64,000 bases of DNA from Atrichornis clamosus (lineage: Eukaryota > Chordata > Aves > Passeriformes > Menuridae), in contig WBMZ01006357.1 in NCBI GenBank assembly GCA_013400975.1, positions 186,001 through 250,000 on the forward strand. The letters are read 5' to 3'. Positions 39,946 through 49,530 of the stretch are shown here, piece after piece. A model generated the notes under the pieces. It saw only the letters and a program-made list of their open reading frames with translations. It did not search any database and had not been told where the DNA came from. The position numbers were made by a program, and so were the translations under genes. How positions within the stretch are numbered: position 1 is the stretch's first letter; every line of letters starts with the position of its first letter.

Positions 39946-40576
39946 AGTACTGTGCCATCTTACTCATACAGCAGTGAGGATTCTCTTCTCCAGTCATTCT
40001 TAGGATGGGACAAAACTGGGTCCAACTTCTTTTTCAAGTATGTCTAAACTACTCTACAACCTTATATTCATCTACCTTATTTTTGTAGGTTGAGCTCCAT
40101 GTGAGGTTTTGGGTGCAGTTGATACATGGCATGAGAAATTATGGGGATTTTAGCATTTATATTATGATTTTAGAATGGGAACTGACAGAAAGAAGATGGA
40201 AGGTTTTATGTCCAGGGACAAAACTTCAGATCCCCCTCGAGAGGGCTTCAGCATACCCACTGGACTCTAGTCTGACCCTCAGGGACGTGACCCTCTGGCA
40301 AGAGACTTTGGCTCAGCCCGTGCAGGAAGAGCCAGCGTGTCAGCACAGAGTGGAGCAGGGTTTGCCGTGGGGAAGTGAAGGCAGTCGCAGAGCACAGTCA
40401 CACTCTCCGTTGTACTTCTGTGCACACAGCACTTCCTCAGTTTCCCTGAGGAGGCACCTTTCAAACGTCCCCCATCCCGTGGACGTGTCAAGTTGGCACC
40501 TATGGGACCATAACCTTTACTGACACATTTTTAAGTGATGCAATGCTAACTTTCCACCTTGTCTTCTGATTCACAG

Positions 40577-40600
40577 GAAACACCAGCTGGGAGAAGAATA
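40577..40600 (+). other. GPR132: 5' UTR part of the GPR132 coding exon, with splice acceptor
   Basis: The exon probably begins at 40577, directly after TTCACAG (40570-40576). A pyrimidine-rich tract (40551-40570) precedes it. A near-perfect branch-point match, TGCTAAC, ends at 40550, so its A lies 27 bases before the exon. Twenty-four bases of 5' UTR then lead to the ATG. This arrangement implies at least one upstream non-coding exon. Confidence 0.7.
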
Positions 40601-41704
40601 ATGGAAAATTGTACAGACAAAAATTGCAACTCCACTTGCCTAGGAATTCCCTACAAAGAGAGCCAGACACTTCTGGTTGCTGTTTACAGCATTGTTTTTG
40701 CAATAGGCCTTCCAGCAAATTGCTTCACTTCTGTGCTTACGTTGGCACAAATCCAAAGGAAGAATGTAGTTTCTATCTACATTTTCAGTTTATCATTGTG
40801 TGAGCTGATGTATTTAAGCACCTTGCCTTTCTGGATTGTCTATGTGCAAAACGAGCACAACTGGACCATGGGTGACACTGCTTGCAAAATAACAGGATTC
40901 ATCTTTTTCTGCAATATCTACATCAGCATTCTGCTTTTGTGCTGCATCTCTGTGGATCGTTACGTGGCACTGGTGTATGCTCTGGAATCAAGGGGGAGAA
41001 GAGGACAGAAAAAGGCCATCATAATAGTCTGTTTTCTCTTTACCGTGGTTGCAGTAATCCACTCTCCAGTATTTTTCATGGACGAAAAGCAAGAATGTAC
41101 GAATGTGAAAACCTGCTTTGAGAAAGTGCCCCTTGACATAACATTGGCTTCTTTCAGCTTTGCTAGATTCCTCTTTGGATTTGCCATACCCTTCACAATC
41201 CTCATTTTCACAAACTACAAAATCTTCCAAACTACAAAAATAAGCAGCAGCTTGACTTGTCGCCAAAAAACCAAAGTGAAGTACCTGGCTATTGCCATTA
41301 TTGTCATTTTCTTGATCTGCTTTGCTCCCTACCATGTGGTGCTCATAATAAGAACCATATACTTTATGTTTCATAAGAACTGCTCATGTCCATTTGAAAA
41401 GAAGATATATTCAATTTTTACAGTGTTTCTGTGCTTAGGCACTGCAAACGGTGTTGCTGATCCAATCATCTATGTGCTGGTTAGTGAAAATGTCAGAAAA
41501 GATTGTTATAGGAGCCTGAGAAGATGGAGATTGAACTCATCCAAGTTAAATTCATCCATTAATCACAAGACTGACAGCAGAAAATTGAAAACACCAAAAG
41601 AATCCGAGGAAGAGGGCCAAAGAGAAGAAAACAAAGAAGTAACAGATTCATCCGACATGCAGAGGGCCTGTGATAGTGGCAGAGGCCAGGAAGGTAGCAG
41701 CTAG
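40601..41704 (+). CDS. GPR132: GPR132 (G2A), class A lysolipid/proton-related G-protein-coupled receptor
   Basis: This intact 367-residue frame is a seven-helix class A receptor of the GPR4/GPR65/GPR68/GPR132 group. Family knowledge: G2A acts at the plasma membrane of immune cells and responds to oxidised fatty acids or lysolipids, with weak proton sensing. Visible features are N-glycosylation sequons at N3 and N10, and TM1 about 22-47, TM2 56-80, TM3 92-118, TM4 137-159, TM5 181-205, TM6 226-252 and TM7 269-292. The TM3 cysteine is C95, with C166 or C172 as its ECL2 partner. The DRY motif is at 119-121, FAPYH at 241-245 and DPIIY at 287-291. The stretch VYALESRGRR after DRY is the G2A signature and separates it from GPR4, GPR65 and GPR68. 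The tail (about 312-367) is Ser-, Lys- and Glu-rich. I start at the ATG at 40601 (A at -3, G at +4). The open frame extends 14 codons upstream, but its first codons lie in the intron. The whole coding sequence sits in one exon, as in mammals. Confidence 0.93.
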   Translation: MENCTDKNCNSTCLGIPYKESQTLLVAVYSIVFAIGLPANCFTSVLTLAQIQRKNVVSIYIFSLSLCELMYLSTLPFWIVYVQNEHNWTMGDTACKITGFIFFCNIYISILLLCCISVDRYVALVYALESRGRRGQKKAIIIVCFLFTVVAVIHSPVFFMDEKQECTNVKTCFEKVPLDITLASFSFARFLFGFAIPFTILIFTNYKIFQTTKISSSLTCRQKTKVKYLAIAIIVIFLICFAPYHVVLIIRTIYFMFHKNCSCPFEKKIYSIFTVFLCLGTANGVADPIIYVLVSENVRKDCYRSLRRWRLNSSKLNSSINHKTDSRKLKTPKESEEEGQREENKEVTDSSDMQRACDSGRGQEGSS

Positions 41705-41857
41705 CAGGCAGCTGCTGCAACAAATAAGAAGTTCTCAGTGCCAGTTTCAGGCTGCAGGACAAGTATTTACATGCTGACATCACCTTGCACATCCTGCATG
41801 GGCCAGCAACTCCTTGAGGACGCTACAGGAGCAATAATTTGTATTTTTGTCTTCTAC

Positions 41858-41863
41858 AATAAA
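41858..41863 (+). terminator. AATAAA polyadenylation signal, proximal, GPR132
   Basis: A canonical AATAAA lies 154 bases after the GPR132 stop codon, with T-rich sequence within the next 60 bases. It would give a very short 3' UTR. Confidence 0.5.
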
Positions 41864-41915
41864 CTTTGCCCACCAATATCATTGGTTAAAATATTGCTTT
41901 GCTATGGATATGTGG

Positions 41916-41921
41916 AATAAA
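41916..41921 (+). terminator. AATAAA polyadenylation signal, second, GPR132
   Basis: A second canonical AATAAA lies 212 bases after the stop codon and is followed by TTTACTTTAATTC. Together with the proximal site it suggests alternative short 3' ends. Longer 3' UTRs into the AT-rich DNA up to about 43.3 kb cannot be excluded. Confidence 0.5.
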
Positions 41922-43715
41922 CTAATTTACTTTAATTCAAATTGGGATCTTAAAAGATTACTTTTTGGACTGACTCTTTTGCTTATATGAAATACAACTA
42001 GTTTTATCTTCTGAGCAAAAAAACCCCACTGCTGAGGAGAACAATGTACTATTCTCATGGTTGAAATTTTTGCTTCTTGAGGAGGTGCATGTTCAGTTCT
42101 CATGCGTGTACTCTGCTGTTGATGTTTGTGGTTAACCAATGGAAAATATTAAAAATGAGTAAGTCTTTCAACGAGAGCCTTGAAAATTTTCCTCATACTG
42201 CAGTACGTGACGTTAGCTACGTTGCACATTCCAGGAGAATTAGAGGGCAAAACAATGGCCTGACAACAAAGATCAAGAGTGCTGCTGCTGCATTAGTCGA
42301 GATCCTGCACTGCCCTGAAATTCTTAAAGTGTACAATTCTAATGTGTGACAGTTTACAATTAGTAAGTTTTACCTGTTTTGCTATCAAATCTAGAATGCA
42401 CTGAAATATATAGAAAATGTATACATTTCCAGGTGGAGTCAGGGACTCTTTGTATGCCATCTCAAACGTTTGTTGAGCTCGTGTTTCATTTCTGACTAAG
42501 CTAACACTTCCCTGTTGGTATTGACCTCACTTGTACTGTGTAGGAGTCTGCAGAAGATAGATGATAGATGATAGATGATAGATGATAGATGATAGATGAT
42601 AGATGATAGATGATGTGCAAGGGCTGGCAGTCTGGAGAGCACAGTCCTTCCTGCCCATAGCTGGGAACTCCCTTGAACATACTAGAGTTGCATCCAGGAG
42701 ACCACTCTGGGGCAAATTTCATTGCTGCTGCTGCCACTTTTTCTATGGATAACTTAATGATAGTAGTTCCTTCTGCCTTCAAGCAAGAATTTAAAAAATA
42801 AGGATGATACAATCGCGGTAATGTTTATCTAAATAACTTCCTCATATTTTTATGTGATTCAAAAGACAGAGATCGTTAATCAATTTAAGTACGAGCTTGT
42901 AAAATGTTTCACAGCATCATTCTACTTCATCTGTAATGTTGTATTTCTGTGATATTTTAAAATTGTTATTCACGTTCACATTTCTGAATTGAATTAATAT
43001 TAACCAATGTTAATGTAAATACAATACTTTTTAATATCTTAAAATTTCCATTTATATTTCTGTATATTATGTTTTATTCTTACATATTCTTACACTTTTG
43101 AAAAGACCCATTGTGCCGAAATGATATTTATATTTGGAAAGAACTTTGTGTGTTTGTGCTAAGATTATAGAAGCTCAATTTATTATATTTATTGTATCTT
43201 TCTTTTTTTTATTATTTAATGACTCCTCTGGTATCTATCTGTGAAATGCTTTTGTCCTCCAAAGTAGTTCATATCATATTAAACTGGAGATTGTTTCTTG
43301 AAAAACACAAAATTCTGACGTGGTGCTAATTAACAAATTCTGGATTTCTATTTTCATGCGCATCCCAGAGATCAGATTCTCTAAGGTATGAAGGGGACAT
43401 CTGCAAAGTGCTGAATATCTGCAACTTTGCTGAAAACTAAGCTTTGCGTTGCTGAAGAATTCCGCGGCAGCAGAACCCAGCTCACAACAGCCCCTGCAGC
43501 CGGAGCACCGTGGTTCATCTCTGAAGGCACACGTGCACACTGCCCCAGCCTCCGGAGTTTCACAGTCTGAGTGCAAACTGATGAATAATAGTAGTGAATG
43601 CAGAAGAAAACCAAGGTTCCGGCTTCTGGACTGATTGAAGTGGATGCAAATTAGATATTGACCTCGATGAATTTAAACCTCTCTGATGTTTTTTGTTCTA
43701 ATAAAAAGTGAGTAT
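41922..43715. other. GPR132 3' flank, AT-rich
   Basis: Contains the ATAGATG array and a strongly AT-rich block at about 42,830-43,260. It could include a longer 3' UTR of GPR132. No coding frame is supported. Confidence 0.45.
42557..42614. repeat. (ATAGATG)n heptanucleotide microsatellite
   Basis: About eight units of ATAGATG lie some 850 bases after the GPR132 stop. The array explains the repetitive Ser-Ile-Ile-Tyr-His-Leu frames on the minus strand, which are not genes. Confidence 0.95.
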
Positions 43716-44265
43716 CGAGGGAGGGGATTGTCCCGCTCTGCTCTGCGCTGGGGCAGCCTCACCTCGAGTCCTGTGTGCATTTTAGGAGCCACAATATAAG
43801 AAAGACATACAGCTATTAGACAATATCCAAAGGAGGGCCACAAAGATGGCGAAGGGCTTTGAGGGGAAGCCATACAAGGAGCAGCTGAGGTCACTTGGTC
43901 TGTTCAGCCTGGAGAAGAGGAGACTGAGGGGAAACCTCATTGTAGTCTACAACTTCCTCACGGTGGGAAGCAGGGGGGCAGACACTGATCTCTCTGATGA
44001 CCAGTGATAGGGTCCGAGGGAATGGCCTGGAGTTGTCAGGGGAGATTTAGGCTGGACGTTAGAAAAAGGTTCTCCACTCAGAGGGTGTTTGAGCAGGCTC
44101 CTCAGGAAAGTGGTCACAGCACCAATCCTGACAGAGTTCAGGAAGGGTTTGGACAATGCTCTCGGTCACATGGTGTGACTCGGGGTTGTCCTGTGCAGGG
44201 CCAGGAGCTGGACTCAATTATCCGTGTAGTTCCCTTCCAACTCAGGATATTTTATGATTCTGTGA
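43716..44265 (+). mobile_element. CR1 LINE 3' fragment, sense
   Basis: About 550 bases of CR1 end with CCCTTCCAACTCAGGATATT and TATGATTCTGTGA. The internal text CTGTTCAGCCTGGAGAAGAG is strongly conserved among CR1 copies. It lies about 2 kb beyond the GPR132 stop codon, on the same strand. It is 5'-truncated, with no intact reverse transcriptase frame. Confidence 0.92.
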
Positions 44266-44456
44266 ACCAACATTGGGGTGCCATAGATGCAGGGGACAGG
44301 GTTTATGAGGGTCTGATGCAACAGCTGTAATTCTTTTGCCTTACTGATGTTGAATGCTGTTCTAAATTACTATATCATTATGCATTTTAATGACAATCCT
44401 TGGATTATTTTTGTTCAGACACACTCTGAACGAAAGCCCTAGAAGTGACAAACACC

Positions 44457-44536
44457 TGTGCAGCCTGATCTAACTTGGAAATTTACCTAGATAATCTCCA
44501 GAGATCCTTTCCAAACTAAAATATTCTGTGATAGAT
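44457..44536 (+). mobile_element. CR1-like 3' tail fragment, degraded
   Basis: The block TGTGCAGCCTGATCTAACTT followed by GATCCTTTCCAAACTAAAAT and ATTCTGTGAT resembles a CR1 3' end. It is very short and diverged, and is separated by about 190 bases from the larger CR1 copy. Confidence 0.55.
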
Positions 44537-47500
44537 TACTAAAGGGATTAGGGGCCAGGTAGCAAGCAATGTATTCATATGGGAAAACTGCAAATTCTGA
44601 CTTCTTTGGATAATAGAAAAGTAGTTTTATGACTGAGGGCGTTGAGAAAGGCTATTTCCATGTTAAAGTACCTAGTCTCTGTTAAAATATCCATTCTGTG
44701 TTAAAACATCCCAACAGATAAAGTGACTGTTTCTTATCTGATAAATTCAGGTGTGTGATCTATTTCGTCAGACACAGAGATCTCTGACTCTGCCACCCAG
44801 GCAAAGGAAACGTCTCAGCATCAGGACACATGCAAAGGGCATTCCTCAGTTCAGAGCAGATCTGAGGGGTGGATTGCTTGTCTGGGTTTTTCCATCCTCT
44901 CCTCCTGCAGAGACCTCACCAGTGAGCCCGCAGGGACTGCTTCATGCTGTGAACAAAGGTTCACCTGCTACACCAACTCTGCAGTTCTCAACACAGCCAT
45001 TTGCATCTGGCTCTTGACTTCCCCAACTCAGCTCAATCTGTAAGATGACTTGGAGCGAGTACAGAACCAAACCTAGGCTGTACCTCCCAATTTGATCTTC
45101 AGATGGCCAAGTCTCCACATGTAAGACTCAGAGCAGGAAAGTTGCTCACCAGTGTAAGCAGGTGGGATTTGAAAATTTCAATTTTTTTTATATTCAGCAT
45201 TTACGCAGATAAAAATTCCATCATTTGATTCAAAGAAGAGTGGGCTACTGAATAAATAAAACATGATTTTATTTTTACATGTGTCTCAGACATTCATCAT
45301 GTACCCGGGAGATAAGTTCATTACTGATTATTTTAAGTATGACTGTAAAACAAGAAGTGAATAATTTCTGGCTATGAACTAGAGCTGGCCAAACTAGTTT
45401 TTGTATACAATGGATGTCATTTTTTGCTTATTCATCAATTTTAAGTCATATCTGAGAACAGCAATTTTTTAAAGTAAATGTTTAGGGTAACTCATAAAAC
45501 TCTGTTCCTGACTAAGAAATGTTTTCATCTTCTGTACTAAATTTTGCTTCAAGAGGGTTGCTACAATTTTGCTGCAGAACAGGCAAAACTCTGTAGGAAT
45601 GAACTCAAACTCTCGGTGTGTGACTAAGTTTATTCTGCAGTTGGTGACCTTGTAGCTAGTCTCATTTAGTCCCTGCTCTCACGTACAACCTAATGTTGAA
45701 TTTCTGTTGGGTGGTGAGTGATGAAATCTAACTCGGAACCAGGCTTTCCAAAACATCCACAACCTAATGGCTTTTTTTCATGAGCATACTGTCATCCTGT
45801 AGCTTTCTATAGTGGAACAGGTCTTCTGGGAAACTTCCTCTATAGAGTGAAATGGTGCCAAAGTTCCCTGATAGATTGTAATGCCCATCTTATTTTCAAA
45901 ACTAGCACAAACTAACGGGAGCAAATAAAGTCAGAGAGATGCAATCATTTTTTTAACCTCTTTGGCGTGCAGAGCAGCATACAGGTTCCAGCATCCCCAA
46001 AGTTGGATCTCTTAGCATGTCTTCTGCAACTGGTGCTTAGAGGATGCGACACCTACCCGTCCTCCCCATCTCTTCCAGTGCCTGCTGAGGTGGTCTGCAT
46101 GGCATTGCACTTCCTCTTTCCCTGCAAAATGAACCTTTGTACAGGAAAGGGCGCTTCTATTTGCAGCAGGGATGCAGCATGGACTCATGATTGAATCTTC
46201 AAAGTGACAAGAATATGAAGCATAAAAAGAGAAATCTGTTATCCCAAATTGGACTGATACTAATATCCTGCTAATAGATGTTAGTAGCTGCCGTCATGAG
46301 CTATTGGTAAGAAAGGGTAGGACTCTGAAGTCATTATGTCTCATCCATAATTCAGATCACTGATAACTTCTAGGACTTTTCTTTCTTACTCCTTTCTGTA
46401 AGAGGTAAGCAAGCAAAAAACATCCTTTCAGACAGACAGCAAGTCTACTGAGGAGAGATGATAAGATATGTGGTAAGAATTTTACAAAACACATGAATAT
46501 TGTGTACAAGAGCAACCTCTCAGTGCACCATGAAATGATCCATCCTGTTCGGCAGTCTCAGTCTGTGATAGGGCCTGTACATTTCAGCCCATGATCACAG
46601 TGCATCCCCTCTATGTTCAAAGGTCTGTCTTGAAATAATTTCTTGAGGGCAATGAAGAATCAAAGAGAAGGGAGATACTGTGGGAAAAGGGTGCTGTATG
46701 ATATACTAAGTCCTGAAAAGCTTTGTAAACCTTAAGTTGCAGATGTTCTGAACAAATATGCAAATATCCCTGTTCAGAAAGCTATTTAGAGATGCAGCAG
46801 CCTGTATCACAGTTCCCCATCTGTAAAATGTGACACTTCTTCCCTTGAGCATTGTCTGGCTTCTCCATTTAAAATACAAGCCCTTGCAGGAGATACTAGA
46901 AAGAGTGAGCAGGTGTGTCTGTGCATATTCAGAGCTTATTGCAATGGAGCAGTGAACAGCGTGAAGGCAAATATAAGGTATTAAAGCACAAATTCTAACA
47001 AGTCAGCACTTTCAGGGTCACATTCAAAATACTTTATTTGCTTCTATTTATGCTGGGTATCAGAAAAAAAATATGCAGACTTTCATTTTAACTTTGTGTC
47101 TCCTTCTGGTAACACAAGCATTAGACCCTTGGGGACTTTGCTGGGATCTTCCTCACTGTGATATTTTGATGTTTGGAGGTATTTTTTCGTTTCTGAAAAG
47201 ATAAGAGTGATACTGATCTACAGTGTTGACTTCCAGACTGGAAACACTCAGGGCTAAGCACTCACAAGGTTCATAGTACCTGTCTGGGTACAGGACTGAA
47301 GACATCACTAACACTCTTGCACCGCTGTACACACGATGCCTCCAGCAATAATCTCCAAAATCCTTAGTTCTTGGAGATCTATCCATGTGGACTCTCCCTC
47401 TCAAGCTCTTCCCTTCCTGGCTGTACTTTCAGGTGTTGAAAAACACTTTCTTAGCACCAGTTTTCTGGGCTGAGTCTCGACAGTGTGAGTCTGATAAACT

Positions 47501-48235
47501 CGAGAAAACAGTACTATTATCTATTTGATTAACGGGGGGGGAGGGGTTGTTGCCTTTCTTAAATATAGTCAAGAGGTCGAGGCTCACACTACCCACTACA
47601 GGTAGTTTTTATTCTTGTATGTTTGACATGTATAGGTGACAAGGAAATGTGTTTGATCCTGTAATTTTCCATTTAGCTGCTGCTTCTGTCTACCTCTAAT
47701 TCTTTTGTTCAAATCCTGCCTAAAATAGGGCTCTCAGTGGAATGGTGCACTTCACCACACCACTGGCAGTAACAGCTGTGTCCCGAAGGGAATAAACGCA
47801 CAAGCCTGAAACTAAACTCAGGACTGGACAGAGTGATACAGAAAATGGAAGAAAAATGTACTTTTAACAACAAGGGAACTCAGGACTATCACCAGCTTCT
47901 TGCTGTCTTGACTTGTGGGAATAGCCCATTCACAAAAATCAGGAGATTTTACACAGGCCAAGAACAAAGCTGAAGTTTCTATCAGAAACAAGAACAGGAT
48001 GTATGGGGATCTTCCTCTGTACACAGGGGTGTGAAGCAGATACAGGCAGTCTGTAATGTCAGAAAGGTTTGATGGGAAACTAAAGGTCATAGGACCACTT
48101 CAGTTTACACAAAAGTATAATTCAAAGGTGTGTGTGATTTCATAATTCAGCATGAGGCTTTCCCTAATGAGAAGCTGAGTGAACCCTGCATGCTTTGTTA
48201 AAGAATAAGTCATTCCCTCTTCTGACCAGAAATAT

Positions 48236-48255
48236 TCCCCTCTCATGAGAGGGGA
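48236..48255. repeat. 20-bp perfect palindrome
   Basis: TCCCCTCTCATGAGAGGGGA reads the same on both strands with no spacer. No known factor site is recognised in it. Confidence 0.9.
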
Positions 48256-48788
48256 GAAGCGGAAATCATACTAAACGTTTCTCGTTTTGTTTTCCTAGCA
48301 TTCGGTTTCAGATACTAGAACAAGTTCTTAGTCAAATTCCAAGATAGGAAATAACACTGTACAAGAGAAAATCCCAGAAAATAATCTTTTTTTCTTCCCT
48401 CTGGAAATACTGAAACCCATTACAAATAAATCAGTGTGAGGTTAAACCAAAGCCATGAAAAGAGCCATCCTCTTCCTCCCTGAAGGCTACGGAAAATTAA
48501 ATGTGAATCGCCCTTTCTATACTCCCACCTTTTGTTTAGGATAAATGTCTTTGTGTTTTCCAGTGTAATTCAAGCCCTGACCGCTTTTAAGTCATGGGAT
48601 GATGTTTTTCCAGGAGTTTAACATAGTCACAAGAGGGCACCAGACTCTACCCTATTTCTCCTGCTGGGCATGGTGGACTCCACAGTGGAAGCAAAAAACA
48701 TTAGTACCTCTCATATCTCTTAAGTTCGAATCTTGTAATCATAAGTTTGTAAGATTTCATGCTGCCAGGTAGAACAGTCTGTACAGAG

Positions 48789-48807
48789 CAATGTGTGTGT
48801 GTGTGTG
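48789..48807. repeat. Short (TG)n dinucleotide run
   Basis: A short uninterrupted GTGTGTGTG run of about eight dinucleotides lies in intergenic DNA. Confidence 0.8.
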
Positions 48808-49329
48808 CTCATGCTCACCACACAAACAGCTGTCGAGCCAGACCCAAGGTCGGGGTATAATATTTATCCAAATATGGCAGAAACACACGACCTTTTTCAA
48901 AGGATGGCTACAAACAGGCTGAAAAACAGGAAGCAGAAAAAACCCCAGAACTGAAAACAAGCAGGAAAATCATGGGGAGAAAAATACAATTCCTGCACAT
49001 TAAAATAAAAAATGGAGGATGACAGGACTTGCCAGGATCTGTCCATGATTCCCTGGAGAGGATGTAAGTGGCAGGAGGCAGGCAGACCATCTAAGGCATT
49101 CAGCTGAGCCCCATGCAGTATATAAACACCCAGCAAATTCTAAACAACTCTGATGAGCCCCACTTTGCCTCTCTGCCTTGGCAAACCATTCTCCACATCA
49201 TCTTGCTCCATTGCTCATAGCAGTTCCAGTGACTTTAATTCCAAGTCTACAGACACTTGATGCTATTTGTAAGTAATGCCAGTTAAAGATTTATTATTCC
49301 ATTAACATTAGACATGTTGAAATGATTGC

Positions 49330-49530
49330 TGGGAAACCACTGGCTACTGGCAGACCACCAGGAGACAGGAGTTAACATTCCTTTATTGCTACAAAAATCA
49401 GAGCTCTCATTCCCATCAAGGTGCAGGCCAGAGCAGAGACCAGGACCAGCTCACAGCCCGTTATCTGTGTTCATAGTCATGCCTCTAATTGGATTAACCC
49501 TTTAAACAGACAAGGCACACAGGTACTAGC
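49330..49530 (-). mobile_element. Possible LTR fragment, antisense
   Basis: On the minus strand, GCAATAAAGGAATGTTAACT is followed by CTGTCTCCTGGTGGTCTGCC, which looks like a polyadenylation signal and U5 of an LTR. Upstream lies a GC-richer stretch ending in GAGAGCTCTG. No second boundary or target duplication is visible. The call rests on this arrangement alone. Confidence 0.22.

Larger units (their letters stand above)
30774..40576 (+). other. Probable GPR132 intron; no gene seen inside
   Basis: If the donor at 30774 joins the acceptor at 40577, this is a single intron. It has many short open frames on both strands, none with recognisable domains. The longest (36001-36435, 144 codons, +) has no family likeness and runs through ordinary-looking sequence. 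Notable contents are an imperfect 20-bp tandem repeat at 34029-34090, an AT-rich block at about 35,250-35,680, a 26-bp duplication at 39300-39351 and an antisense CR1 fragment at 39664-39945. Confidence 0.3.

Noticed and set aside
40559..40600. Fourteen extra N-terminal codons on GPR132
   Set aside because: The extension begins with TTG and contains the intron's splice acceptor. The ATG at 40601 has the better context and matches the receptor family's short N-terminus.
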